Assembly: GCA_007922225.1 (NCBI GenBank)
Contig: ML679961.1
Location: 66,291,075 to 66,355,074 of the forward strand
Reading direction: 5' to 3'
DNA from: Emydura subglobosa
Lineage: Eukaryota; Chordata; Testudines; Chelidae
DNA length: 64,000 bases
Both the position numbers and the translations under genes were made by a program. This document shows positions 1 to 11,765 of this stretch, piece after piece. A model generated the notes under the pieces. The model worked only from the letters and a program-made list of their open reading frames with translations, had not been told where the DNA came from and ran no database searches. The number at the start of each line of letters is the position of its first letter. Positions within the stretch are counted from its first letter, which is position 1.

Positions 1-361
1 GAAGTGTTCAGAGAGGGGTGCAGCTGGGCCTGGGGCCAGCCCCCACAGGGGGTGGGAGGGGAGCAACACCCAGGCCCGCTCTGCCCCGAGCTCTGTTTTG
101 GGCCCAGCCATGGCCCTCTGGCCCCAGCTCGGCTGCAGCCTCAGTGTCCAGCCCCTGGCTAAGCCTCGGTCTCTGGTCACAGTGCGTGGCCTCAGCACCC
201 AGCCTCCGCTTTGGCCCCTGGTCATAGCGCCCAGCTGCAGTCTCAAGACCCAGCTCCTTGGCCCATCGTGGCCCCGCTCCCAGTCCCAGTTGGAGGAGCT
301 GTTTGGGGAGGGGTGTGGACAGGGATAGGGGGGTGTGGGATAAAAAGTTTGGGAACCACTG
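1..361. mobile_element. hAT-like non-autonomous transposon, one end only
   Basis: GC-rich block ending at 361 with the motif TTTGGGAACCACTG. Read on the minus strand this is a CAGTGGTTCCCAAAC-type terminal inverted repeat, the usual end of hAT elements in vertebrates. The other end lies outside the window, so target duplications cannot be checked. Several overlapping open frames occur on both strands; they are by-products of high GC and encode nothing recognisable. Confidence 0.6.
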
Positions 362-3300
362 TCTTTGAGGATCTGGGCCTAAATTACCCAGCATATGTCA
401 ATGTACTAGATATATACAATTTTCCCTATGTGAATTTCTTCTAGGCAATTGTGGTTTTTATGCTCTAATTTCCACTGGAATGGCCTGATGATTATGAGAA
501 CAACACTGCTGTAAACTTTTCTGCGGAAAAGGTTCAAGAATACAATTGAGTGAATTCTGAATGTCTAAAACAGCAGCACAAAGGTGGCCACAGTTTATCG
601 CTCACCTCTTCTCTGCTCTCTACTACACATCAGCACCTTCAAGGATCTAGTAGACCATAGTTCTAAGACTGGACTGAGAAAACTCACAGCTCCATGGGGA
701 AAATTCAATATTGACTTTTGGCACTGGGTAAAAATTTCATTCAAATAAAACAGAATTTGTATTTGCTTTCAAAACTCCATTTTAAATCAATACATGGACT
801 GTATCACAAACTGGACACAGGCAGGAAATGCACATCGTTCAGGCATGACCATACTGTATGTCCTTCAAAACCTACAATAGGTAGTAAAATGAAGCCATTA
901 ATATGGTGTTTTCTTAGAACTAGGTATTACATGACATGTTTTATGGGGTATTCCCATGTAAACTGGTCTGTCTAGGTTTGTATTGTCTCTTTAATAAAAC
1001 TTGTTAGTTTTTAAAGGGAATTTTCTAGGCCAGGGGAGGTGGTTTTATTTTGTTAAAAATATTATTTAGGTATTTCTCTTCAAATTAAGTGAGAATGGGA
1101 GCCAGTAATTACTAATGAATCCAGGTGCTGCAGCAGCAAGCACATCAGACGCCTATGCAAGAAATGGTAAATATCTTTTCCCCCTTCATACATAACACCA
1201 TCCATCAATTTCAGCATTTTTAATGTACCCATCATCATATTATCCAGAAACCATTCAAACTAGCATTTCATTTAGTCAGATATCCTTACCCTACCAGTTA
1301 AACTTGATTTTTCAGAAAAAGGTGAATGCACTCTCATGTTTCTGTAATGTAATATAAGGGAAGAAAGAACTATTTTTGTGACTGCTGGCAATAGATAATG
1401 TGATGACATGAAACATGACATTAAATGTGAATACTGTCCTGAGTTTGAAAAAGGCTAAAATATTTTGATAGTCATGAAACGAACCATGATGTCTTGAAAA
1501 AATGCCATCAATTTAGCTTAAGCTCCAGATTTAGGTTTCATATTTTTATGACACTTCTTTTTTCCCCCAATTAAATGAAAACAGTTGTATTAGAACCTTT
1601 CCCTATAATACTGGAAACCCACATACAACACTGCTATTAAAGCTGGCTGGAAAAGTTCAGCGAAATATTTTCTCATAGAAATTTGCCTACTTGTCAAAAT
1701 TGAAACATTTTGCAGAGACAGTTTGATTTCACCAGCGTTCCAGTGGAACGCAGGTAGGGGTCCAATGGAACCCAGCCTGACAAACAGGTTACAAAAGCAA
1801 CCTGATTTTCTGCCAGATTGCCTGACCAGCTCCTCAGCAGCCTGCCATGTTGACTGACTCAAAGTTGGTGACCCCATGGTTTCCAGGGGCTGAGGTAGCC
1901 CTTCCATGTGAACTGCCTTGGGGTCTGTGGCTCCAGTGAGCGTGCCAGCCAGACTGCACCGGAGTCATGGCTCCATTCACTTTGATGGAGAATTTTGGAC
2001 TTCATTCCAAATTGGAAGGAAACAAAATTACAAAAGAATTAAATCCTCCACAAAATGAAATTACTTTTCTCTGCACAGCTCTAATTGTCATGGATTTGCC
2101 AGAAAACCAGAAAGTGCAAGTGAACAATCTAGTTTCAGACCTGTCAAGTGTCATGTCCCTTGTGTGACCCTTGCATTTGGCAAGATCTGTCAAGCCCGTC
2201 CACATCTCAGGTAAAATAGAGACAGAGAGCCCCCTCTTTCACAACATCCTTTGGCCTAGAGGAAAGTGGACGAGACTGACAGCCAGGAGACCATGGATTC
2301 TGATCTCACCTCTTTGACTAATATTTCTGTGCAGTTCACAACCCTTATTACAGATCAAGGCCATCAGGCAGGCAATTATGATTTCTCTTGTTTTACAAAC
2401 AAGGTAATTGAGAGGTTGTACAAGGCTACTTCATTCCCATATTGAAAAGATCTTCCATTTTGCAGAATAAATGTCTGTTAGAATCCTTTTTGCTGTGAAT
2501 CAAGATGTTTTTAACCTCTGAGAGAAACATTCTTTCTGAAGAAATCAGCCAGCTAGCATCCATGCCTTGAGATGAAGAACACATGGATTAGAGTGCCACA
2601 ATTCTGATGTATCAGGTCTGGTTTTAGAGATAAATGTCTCAGATTAAATGGAGAGACTTCAGAAATACAGGTACCAAAATTGCCTTGGGCAGGCTGGGGC
2701 TATCATGATCATTTTGTCAGTTTCCTGCTTGAGTTTTCTGAGACTCCTGGGTATTAATAGAAATGGAGGACATGTAACAGAGGGGCTTAGGAACATGTTA
2801 TCAGGAATACATTGAAAACAGATGGCTCTGGACCCTCTCTGAAGCAGAAGTGAAGACACTTCCAGTTCTTTCTGGTGGCAAACAGGTATATGGTAAGGAC
2901 ACTCCACTTGAGGAATATAATTTACAGAATCACACAAACATTTATAGACCACTTATCATCTACAATTTGCCTGCCAAAGTGATCTACTAGTATGTTCTGT
3001 ATTCTTGCTGGATGAACTGCCATCAGGATTCAGGCACAGCATCAATGGACACTGGTGACCAAAAGAATCTATGTTGAGTACAAGTGCAAGTATATATATA
3101 TGGATAAATATTTGAAGAACCATCTTAAATTGGCATTTCCTAACTTCTGAGTACTTGTCTTTAGAAGCTTAATATTCATTTAATGTATTTTTGTATGTTA
3201 TAGTATATTACACACACACACAAATACATATAGACAAAACAGATGACTTGATTGTAGAGAATATTTGCAGGAGACAGGGCAGTGAGTGAGACTTTTTGCC

Positions 3301-4687
3301 TGCAATTGTGTGGGAGGCTTTGGCCAGGGAGTGGAATACCCTGTCTATTTAAGCTTCAAAATTTGATTTAACAAAGCTATCTTTCATGAAAGAATGAGCC
3401 TCATTCTTGACAGTGAAACATTAGTACTTACTGACAATCTGCATTCCTCAGGGCATTGCTAATGAACTAGAGCCTTTCATTAGTAGACCATCAGTGTGAA
3501 TCCAGCCTAAATAAGAAAGCATTAAAATAGTTCCTATCTAATGGATGTTTGCTGGTCCCTCTGTGAGATAAGTTTGTGATGTTCCACGTCACAAACTCAC
3601 TGTCATGCTTTCCCTTAATTGGCAGACTCAGCATATATACTTCTTGGCCTCTCTGCTATCTCTAAAGGAAGTCTCCTCCTCCATCCCAATTAGGGTTGAG
3701 GCATCGTGGCAGGACTATGTGTGTGAGAAGCTTGTCCTGCTTCTACCCTCAAGTATAAGGATAAACAAAGGACTTCCTTCACTACGGCTGTCAAGTTGAT
3801 GCCTTTAACCTTAGGGAGGCTCTCTGTGACTTTGTGGCTGTTTTCCTTGACCTTACACATGCAGGCATTTGGATAGAGTTTGACTAGGTAGCATTCACTG
3901 GCTCCCTCAACAGCTTTCAGGAGCAGTGGGCATTGCCCATTGTTCTGTGCTTGGTGTCTCCTTCTGGCGCCCTTACTGCAACTTTGACCTTTCTTCCAAC
4001 CCTGACCCTCTTGAGTTATCCCTTGTAATTAGTTGACACAATTTCTTCTTTTGTCCTCTCTTCTTCTCTGGAAATGGTCATTATCATTTGGCCAAGAAAC
4101 CTCCTGATCTGCACTGGTGGTTAGATAAGTAACCTTTTTTAAAGCATATTAAATAATACGCATAAAATGTCACACATGAAGCAGCACATAACTTGGCATC
4201 TATGAAATTTGATCTTCCAAACTGAGTGAAATATGCCCCCCCTCAAGCCCTCCCCCTGCATCAATAGTGAAAAGCAGAATAACCCTTAATATTCCTTCTA
4301 TTTTATCAATCTAAGGTATTCATCAGCAAAACAAACAGGAACAATTTTTTTTAAATAGGTGACATTTTGTCAGCGCTTCTTTTATCATCGAGCAACAGTA
4401 TTTGTCTCAATGACTTTCAATAGTAGTAAATCTCATAGGATGACTCAACAAGACTTCATTAGAGTAATGGTATTTGCGAAGTTTTGTACTGCACATTTTA
4501 AAAAACAAGTCATTATTAGCAAGCAAAATCTGTCAATATCAAAATAGGAGGAAGGGAGATTTGTATTAGTTTTCTTAACACAGAATCTCCATGTTATATT
4601 CTTCTTTAGAAAAACCTGACAACCACAATCAGCTTTACAGAACACATATTTCATGTGCTCCTGTTTTGCCATAGTTCAGTGACATAC
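362..4687. other. Intronic DNA without recognisable gene
   Basis: AT-rich unique-looking sequence. Open frames are short and show no domain. Small (TA)n and (CA)n tracts occur near 3092 and 3211. Nothing here supports an exon, RNA gene or regulatory site that I can name. By inference it belongs to a GPHN intron. Confidence 0.6.
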
Positions 4688-4688
4688 T

Positions 4689-5022
4689 GGCTATGTCTAT
4701 ATTTGGAGCTGGGTATGTGATTCTAAGTTTGAGTCAACATATGCTAGCTCAATGAATGCAAGGGTGCTAAAAATAATAGTGTAGCCATGGCAGCATATTC
4801 ACAGGTAAGCATCAGCACTGGCTAGCTACCCCGAGGATGTACTCAGGATCTAGGCAGGGTTGTAATCAGGGTGAATAGTCCATGCCACCACTTGCCACTG
4901 CCCAGGCTACAGTGGTTACATTTCTAGTGTTAGCCTGCTAGCTCAATGAGATCTAGTGCGTGCATGTCTATTCAAGGTGGGAATCACTGGGAAGTCCCAG
5001 TTCCAAGAGTAGGCATAACCAT
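4689..5022. mobile_element. Palindromic MITE, probably Harbinger-type
   Basis: The left end reads TGGCTATGTCTATATTTGGA and the right end is its imperfect inverse around 5000-5022 (CCAAGAGTAGGCATAACCA). An internal pair, AGCTCAATGA near 4747 and 4942, also belongs to the two arms. The layout matches turtle MITEs whose ends carry a TATGTCTAC-like motif. No clean target duplication is visible, so the superfamily is inferred. Confidence 0.5.
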
Positions 5023-6034
5023 AGACTACATTTTAAGGCATGCTAAGGAAAAGAATAAATTTAATGTGACATCATACAATGCAGTCTAAGATAAATATTT
5101 TCTTTTATCTTAAAACTGTTCTTTATATTAACTAAACAGTAACTAGATATTATAGCTGTTCCATAAATGTGCTGAAGTGTAGTTATAATTCTTACCAACT
5201 ACTGGCTACATTAAAGAAAAATCAGTTCCCTTACATCAGGAAGTAAACCAGAGTTTCATTCTTCTTTAGAAGCTTAAATTGGACCACATAGACTAGAGCT
5301 TTAAACCACAGGTAAATTTATCCTATGTTGACCTTAAATGTATTTATTTTCTCATTTCCAAAATACTGTGAGAAATAACAACAGGTTGTAGTTATATGCA
5401 CATCCACCTTACAGTAAAACACTCCCTCCTTATACGCTCACAGAATACTAGGGTTTAGCCAGTTAATTATGGAACATTGAGAAAAAGAAATTCTCATCCC
5501 TACCTCTCTGTACAAGAAGCATTTTAACCTTTCCTCCCAAACTGTTGATTTTACTGGTACTACTTTTAATATCCCTCTGCCTGTAAACCCAGGCTCCCTT
5601 AGTACCAAGAGTCCCACTGCTGAGACATTAGAGAGGGAGAAAAATAAAAATACATTTTAGAAATCTTAAAATTATAGTCTCACAAATAATATTTTTTAAA
5701 AGTTGTAATCACCTGAAAACAAGGGTCTCAATCTGCAATGCAACTAAGGGCCAGAGGGACAAAGGGGTTTACAGCCACCTTTCTGCCTATCCTGCACAGA
5801 ATTATTTTTCTGTTTTCAGACTGTGTTTTCAGACTACAGTCCATACAGATCAGGTCATGCTGTGTTTTCAGACTCGTTTATCCAGGTCAGGGACATGATA
5901 TTTGGCAGCACTGTGCTATAAAAATAATTATATAAATTTCAAACAAACAAGATTATCTGTGGGATAATCTTTGTACGCCTCTCCTTTATGTTGTTTGACT
6001 TTGCTTACAATTCAGATGCTCCATACAATCTAAA
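5023..6034. other. Intronic DNA without recognisable gene
   Basis: AT-rich sequence with no coherent reading frame. A short local duplication of GTGTTTTCAGACT occurs near 5822-5875. Nothing else was seen. Confidence 0.6.
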
Positions 6035-6135
6035 ATTGAGGGATAAATTCACTGATTATGTAAATCCATGTAGTTCCATTGAAGTCAATGGAATTATGTT
6101 TTTTCATACCAGTGGAGGATCTGGCTCTGGAAGCA
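6035..6135. repeat. Palindromic MITE fragment
   Basis: Contains the near-palindromic core CCATTGAAGTCAATGG at 6076-6091, flanked by AAATCCATGTAGTT on the left and ATACCAGTGGAGGATCTGG on the right. This arrangement is typical of a short palindromic repeat that is common in sauropsid genomes. It is degraded and the ends are approximate. Confidence 0.45.
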
Positions 6136-7040
6136 TAATTACAAAAATGACTATTACATTCAGAAACTGCAGCACATATAGAAAACTGAATCCAATAAAA
6201 ATCTTTGTCCTTGTAACAATTATGAATAACGTTATTTTTAATACTAACCTTTCCACGACTTCTTTGGCCAAACAGTCAAGCAAAGAGAAATGTGGCTTAT
6301 ACTTGGTTTCTCTAGATTAATTTTCACTCCAGAAAATCCAGTCACAATTGTGCTTCTGACCTGTTTAGTACTTCACTGAAGTGCTTGAATCACGAGTGGT
6401 TGCTATCTTTTTGCGCTGCATGGAAATGGAGTGTCTACCTCGTTGTCCTTCTAAAGCTTCGGCTCAGATCTGTTGTACAATTGTATTAGTCCATTTCTTA
6501 GGGCTGCCTCCTCCACTTCAGTAGCTACATTGTCTGTGTTAGCTCTAACATTCCATTTTATTTCTATCTAACCTCTTCCTTCTTTTGAACATCCTACATC
6601 TAGAGTACAATTATTTTCTCTTTTTTCCATGGCATTTCAAGAATCTCTGTTGATACTTTTCTAAAGCAAAGTATTGACCAATCACATATGGAACTCCTAT
6701 GAGCATCACTGCTAAATGCATGTCATGTTTTGAGAGGATTCCCGATACCAATAGCTCTTGGTGTATATGCATATCATAGATCACTGTGATACTTAATAGG
6801 CAGATGTTCATTAAGCATTGCTTTCTGCTCTTCTACATCATTTTCTCTTCGTGTTTAGCCATCATATAACAATTCACTTTGCTCCTTTCATAACCTGAAA
6901 TGATTTGCTGGGCTTCCTATCCATTCATTCCCCAGAGCTGATCAGATTTCCATTTTATATTGCTTATTTAGGACTTTACAACTCGTCTGTGGTAGAATTT
7001 TCTCCTGATCAAGTTGCTGAGTTCACCAATGCAAAGACAT
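6136..7040. other. Intronic DNA without recognisable gene
   Basis: Unique-looking AT-rich sequence. The open frames at 5988-6320 and 6611-6811 show no family resemblance and are taken as chance. Confidence 0.55.
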
Positions 7041-7125
7041 TTTAGAATCATAGAAGATTAGGGTTGGAAGGGCCCTCAGAAGGTCATCTAGTCAAACCCC
7101 CTGCTCAAAGCTGGGGTTTCTTCCT
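7041..7125 (-). mobile_element. CR1 LINE 3' end fragment
   Basis: The sequence AGAATCATAGAAGATTAGGG, followed by a GGAAGGGCCCTCAGAAGG stretch, is the reverse complement of a sauropsid CR1 3' terminus, whose ATTCTATGATTCT-like tail lies at about 7044. It is a short 5'-truncated copy, the usual CR1 insertion form. Confidence 0.8.
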
Positions 7126-7192
7126 ACATTCTTTGCTCTTCTTCTTCCTGAGTATGAGTCCCCAACCTGCTTTCACACCTATATTTACATTA

Positions 7193-7335
7193 ATAGATTC
7201 ACAGATTTTAAGGCCAGAAGGAATCATTAGGTCATCTAATCTGACTTCCTGTATAATACAGATTATAGCACTTCACCCAGTTTCCCATGTATTGAGCCCA
7301 TTAACTTGTGTTTGACTACTAGAGAATTAGGTGAT
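7193..7335 (-). mobile_element. CR1 LINE 3' region fragment, second subfamily
   Basis: TAGATTCACAGATTTTAAGG followed by CCAGAAGGAATCATTAGGTC matches the reverse complement of the 3' region of another turtle CR1 subfamily. The same motif in better condition starts the longer CR1 at about 8105. It is separated from the 7041 fragment by about 70 bp. Confidence 0.75.
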
Positions 7336-8101
7336 GAGTGTGTATGAAAATATGAAAACCCTTCTTGTGGTAACTGCTACAGTTTGATCACTTTTTTGGA
7401 CACAGGTTGGACTGAAGAAGGATTTGCCCAGATTGATCTTGCAGGTTGTAGAAGACACTCTAATGATATTCTACCTGAAAACTGAGTACTGAAGATGTCA
7501 AAATTGGGTATGCTGTTTTTTCCACAGTGGAGGTAAGTAGCTTCAAAGTAGCAGCCATTTTCTCCATTAGCTCTTGGAAAGCAACAGTATCCTGCGAAAA
7601 AAAAGTGGCTGAAGTAATGCCAACACTCCTGTCTGGTGACATTTCCACATCCATTTCAGGATCTAATTCTGGGAACTACTTAATGACTAATTGCTCTTCA
7701 TCATCTGAAAGTGATTCTTGCTGAATTGACAGAGACTTTTCGCTTTGTCTGATCAGATCAGTGATCTGCAGATTTGAAGAATCTGGTTCCAATGGTGCTA
7801 GATGCTGCATATGCCTAGGGCTTGCTTTTGTTGTGAATCTGTGTAAAGAGCTTGGGTGTGCAAAGAAGGAAGCCTATACCATAGTGGTATTCTCCATTCA
7901 GACCAATAGCCCAGATATGGATCTGGTTTGTAATAATTGTAGTAAGGTTTCTTAGGAATTGGCTGAGAGCTCAAAAGGGGGGAAGGTTGAACTGAGATTG
8001 TCCTTGATCTGAATCCCCTTCTGATTGCTGTTCCAAACTTGGATCCAAGAAGGAACCAGTGGGAGATATTAATGGTCCTGGAACTATGGAGAAGTATTGT
8101 T

Positions 8102-9540
8102 TCATGTATTCTAAGATCAGAAGGGACCACTGTGATCATCTAGTCTGACATCCTGTATAACACAGATCACAGAAATTGCTCAAAATATTTCCTACAACAT
8201 ATATTTAGAAAAACATTCAATTTAGATTTAAAAGTTGTCAGTGATGGAGAATACACCAAGATACTTGGTAAATTATTCCAATGGTTAATTATTTTCACTA
8301 TTAAAAATTTACACCTTATTTCTAGTCTGAATTAGTCTAGCTTCAACTTCCAGTCATTGGATCGTGTTATACCTTTGTCTGGTAGATTGATGAACCTATT
8401 ATTAAATATTTGTTTCTCATGTGGGCACTGATAGATTATAATCAAATCACTCCTTAATCATCTCTTTGTTAAGTTAAATAGATTGAGCTCCTGTAGTTTA
8501 TCAATATAAAGCAGGTTTTCTAATTCTTTAATCATTCTCATGGCTCTTCTCTGAACCCTCTCCAATTTATCAACAACTTTCTTGAATTTTCGACACCAGA
8601 TCTGGACACAGTATCCAGTAGCAGTAACACTAGTGCCAAACACAGAGGTAAAATAACCTCTTTACTGCTACTTGAGATTTCCCTGTTTATGCATCCAAGG
8701 ATTGCATTAGCTCTTTTGGCCACAGCATCATTCTGGGAGGTCATATTCAGCTGATTTATTCACCAGGACCCACAACTCTTGCCAGGATACAATCCCCCAT
8801 CATGTAAGTATGGCCTACATTCTTTGTTCCTAGATGTATACATTTACATTTAGCCATATTAAAATGCATGCTGTTTGCTTGTGCTCAATTTACTAAGATC
8901 CAGATCACTCTGAATCAGTGACCTGTCCACTTCATTGTTTACCACTCCCCCAATTTTTGAGTCATCAATTTTTGAGTTAAACTTTATCACTGATAATTTT
9001 ATGTCTTCTTCTATGGATAAAAATGTTACATAATGCATGGCCAAGAACCAGTCCCTGCAGGATGCCACTGGAAAAAGATCCACTTGATCTTGATTCCTTG
9101 TTTACAGTTACATTTGGAGACCTATCAGTAAGTTTTTAATCCATTTAACGTGTGCCATGTTAATTTTATATTGTTTTAGTTTTTTAAATCAAAATGTCAT
9201 GTGGTACCAAATCAAACACCTTATAAAAGCTTAAATATATTATATCATCACAACCATTGTCAACCAAACTTGTAATCTCATCAAAAAAAGATATCAAGTT
9301 AGTTTTAGAGGCTCTATTTTTCATAAATCCATGTTGATTTGCATTAATTACATTACCTTCCTTTAGTTCTTTATCAATTCAGTCCCATATCAGCTGCTCC
9401 ATTAGATTGCCTGTGATCAGTGTCAGGCTGACAGGCCTATAATTACCAAGGTCATCCAGTTTACCCTTTTTAAAAACTGGCACATTAGCTTTCTTCCAGT
9501 CTTCTGGAACTTACCCATGCTCCAAGACTTACTGACATTT
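8102..9540 (-). mobile_element. CR1 LINE, 5'-truncated, with RT remnant
   Basis: Non-LTR retrotransposon of the CR1 clade with its 3' end at the low-coordinate side (AGATCAGAAGGGACCACTG from 8107). It runs into the 3' part of ORF2. The 5' boundary near 9540 is where DIRS-like sequence resumes. About 1.4 kb remains of an element normally several kilobases long, as expected from incomplete target-primed reverse transcription. Confidence 0.85.
8440..9480 (-). pseudogene. CR1 reverse transcriptase, C-terminal part, broken
   Basis: Read on the minus strand from 9480 to 8440, the frames give CR1 ORF2 blocks in the normal order. First comes a region near 9440-9480 corresponding to the RT finger segment (translated LTGNLMEQLI-like). 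Then comes the stretch after the catalytic box with SKIGGVVNNEVD and IQSDLDLSKL (9083-8859), then AKRANAILGCINREISS (8744-8640), then CRKFKKVVDKLERVQRRAM (about 8600-8540). In a full-length enzyme these form the palm and thumb that copy the element RNA at the target nick. Stops and frame changes separate the blocks, so it is a pseudogene. No start codon is assigned because the 5' end is missing. Confidence 0.8.
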
Positions 9541-10063
9541 CTAGCTGGGCAACTGGATGGCATCCTTGGTGGAGGTAAAAACTTTGTTTCTCCACATTTC
9601 TCCTCTTCTTCATAGACATTTTTCTTTTCCTAGAGTCAATATTTCCTGGATCCAAGCATGGAAGACTCTTCTGTCATCACTGAAGATAAACATAGCTATA
9701 CTAAGACTAAAATATCAAATATAACTTACAACTATGAAATCTACTCTATCTATCTATAACTATCTAAAACTAACAATAGTAATCATGGATCACTATCTAT
9801 AGAAAGGATCCACTTTCTTTTTGGAGTGGTTGTTGGTTCATCATCGCTGGCTGTTGGAAGGAACCAAAGCAGCTGAAATGCTATCCCCCCTCAATCCTTT
9901 CATAGCCACAATGCTAGAATGCTTTAGAACTGTTAGGAGAGGTGCAGAAGTGGCATGTGAGTGCTTTAACAGACACTGCTAACTAAGTTCCACTGTCTGA
10001 GCTGCATGTGACTGATGAATCTGGAAAATGCAAATATGCAGAGGCCACTTGAAGAAGAAATGA

Positions 10064-10439
10064 AATGTTTCTACAAAACATTTTGATTTCAATGAATTGG
10101 CATTTCCCTATGAAAAGTCATTTAGTCAGAAAATTCCCAACCAGCACTATTTAAGACAATGGTGTTGCACAGATATCACTGATGGCATAACTAGGCTTCC
10201 AAAATCTTTATTACTGGTGCTGATGCACAAGAAAGAAAGAACCTACTTAACTCTTAGATCGCAGGTTGAATTTATGTGGCTCAAAATTAGAAAAACAAAT
10301 CTTTCTTTAATTTATAAATTGAGCCATACATGCTATTTTCAGTTTCTTGTAACTTTCAAAGACTCCACTTTCAGGATGAAATTTTCAGGACCTGGGGTCT
10401 TTGCTTTAAGATGAAGATTTACAGAGCAATGAGTCTTTG
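10064..10439. other. Intronic DNA without recognisable gene
   Basis: Short stretch between DIRS copy F and the hAT element. The open frame at 10097-10414 has no recognisable domain. Confidence 0.5.
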
Positions 10440-10447
10440 CCTCATTC

Positions 10448-10919
10448 CAGTGGCGTACTGAGGAGAGGCGAGGGGCCCATGCCCCCGGGCACCGGCCAGG
10501 GGATAGGGTGGGGTTGCCAAGCCCTCCTCCTCAGAGCTGCCCCCTGTTGCAGGCAGCCAGAGCGTACTCCTGGGACCTCTGCCCCTGCGCTTGGTGCAAG
10601 GAAGGAGCTGCAGGGACCGGAGCCCTTCATGCTGCTGGGCAGCCCCTGCCACCCCTGGGAAACGGGCCCACAGACCCTCCCCCCACATGGGGTGCTGCCC
10701 ATGCTGCTGCTGCCAATGTGGGAGGGAGTGGGGGAAAGTGGGACATGGCCTGTAGACTCCCCTCCCCCTGTGGGGCACTGCTGCTGACAAGGGGGAGTAG
10801 GGGAGAGTGGAAAACGGGACTGCAGATCAGCCCCCATGCGGGGCATTGCGGCTGATAGGGACAGGAGGTGCCAATGTAAGTACGGCCCCCAGGCACCGAA
10901 GACCCATGGTACGCCACTG
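10448..10919. mobile_element. hAT non-autonomous element (MITE) with perfect 8-bp TSD
   Basis: A 472-bp GC-rich element with exact terminal inverted repeats CAGTGGCGTAC at 10448 and GTACGCCACTG ending at 10919. It is flanked by the identical 8-bp duplication CCTCATTC at 10440-10447 and 10920-10927. The 8-bp duplication and CAG...CTG ends are diagnostic of the hAT superfamily. No transposase is encoded. The overlapping 100-134 residue open frames on both strands are composition artefacts. Confidence 0.92.
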
Positions 10920-10927
10920 CCTCATTC

Positions 10928-11765
10928 ATCTTTGTAATGATTCATAGTGAGGTTCTTAATAAGGCACCCCTTACTCATTCATTGTGCTTATTAGATATGT
11001 TTATAAAATGTCTCTAATAATTCTGTCTGGTGGACAAAGATACCATAAATAGTTTATGTGTATCTGAGGGCATAGAAAAGTGCATGAGATTATATTATAT
11101 TTTTAAAATAGTATTTGATCATGTAATTAAAGTTCATATAACAATTACTATGCACAAAAGAACAAAATTGAGGTTGTACATGCAACTTTAACATTTGTAT
11201 TCCCTGACTTCTAAGTAATTAATCATATTCCTTAATATTTTCTTAGCATAGTTTGATTATAGATATGAATCTAGCAATCATTGACAGTGAAATTCTGGCT
11301 GCACTGAAGTCAGTGAGATTTCACCTTAAAGAAAAACAGAACTTGACCATGCCAGTTTTAGGTGGGTGAGGTAATAATGCCATTTTTAGTCACTTTCCAG
11401 AGTAACATCACACTAACATTAAATTGCAAATGATAAAATTATAAATTTTTCTGCAAAAGTCACTTAAGTCTGTGGAAGGCAAGGGTCTTGTCAAGTCCCA
11501 TCCATACCATATTTCAGATCCTTATATTATCTTTCTCTTCCCCACACCCTACCCTAGGGGATGCCAAAGGAAGTTCTTGGAGCAACCAAGCAAAAGAAAA
11601 GTCCTCTCCCCTCTTTCTTCCCTTATGAGAGAGGGGAGTCCACTGTTGGCAACCCCTCAATTCAAAGATGATCTCTACCATGGATTTACAGATGAGTCCT
11701 GAGTTGACTCAGGAGTCCACTCCTGGAACCACAGATCTGCCCACAACAGGTACAGATATTTCCTA
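10928..11765. other. Intronic DNA with a short palindromic repeat remnant
   Basis: Mostly unique. At 11285-11330 a degraded palindrome (GTGAAATTCTGGCTGCACTG ... GTGAGATTTCACC) resembles a small sauropsid MITE built around the words CACTGAAGTCA and GTGAAAT. No gene was seen. Confidence 0.45.

Larger units (their letters stand above)
7375..10063 (-). mobile_element. DIRS retrotransposon copy F: gag part and 5' ITR, split by CR1
   Basis: The element reads on the minus strand. The part at 7375-8101 encodes fragments resembling the Gag-like ORF1 of vertebrate DIRS elements: a Tyr/Pro-rich stretch (YYNYYKPDPY) at 7798-8139 and a helical segment at 7460-7654. The part at 9541-10063 continues upstream and ends in a 5' terminal repeat (ACAGACACTGCTAACTAAG near 9970, then CCACTTGAAGAAGAA at the tip). 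Similar ends occur in the DIRS copies at 22.7 kb and 57.6 kb. RT and recombinase regions are missing. A CR1 at 8102-9540 interrupts it and is therefore younger. Confidence 0.6.
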
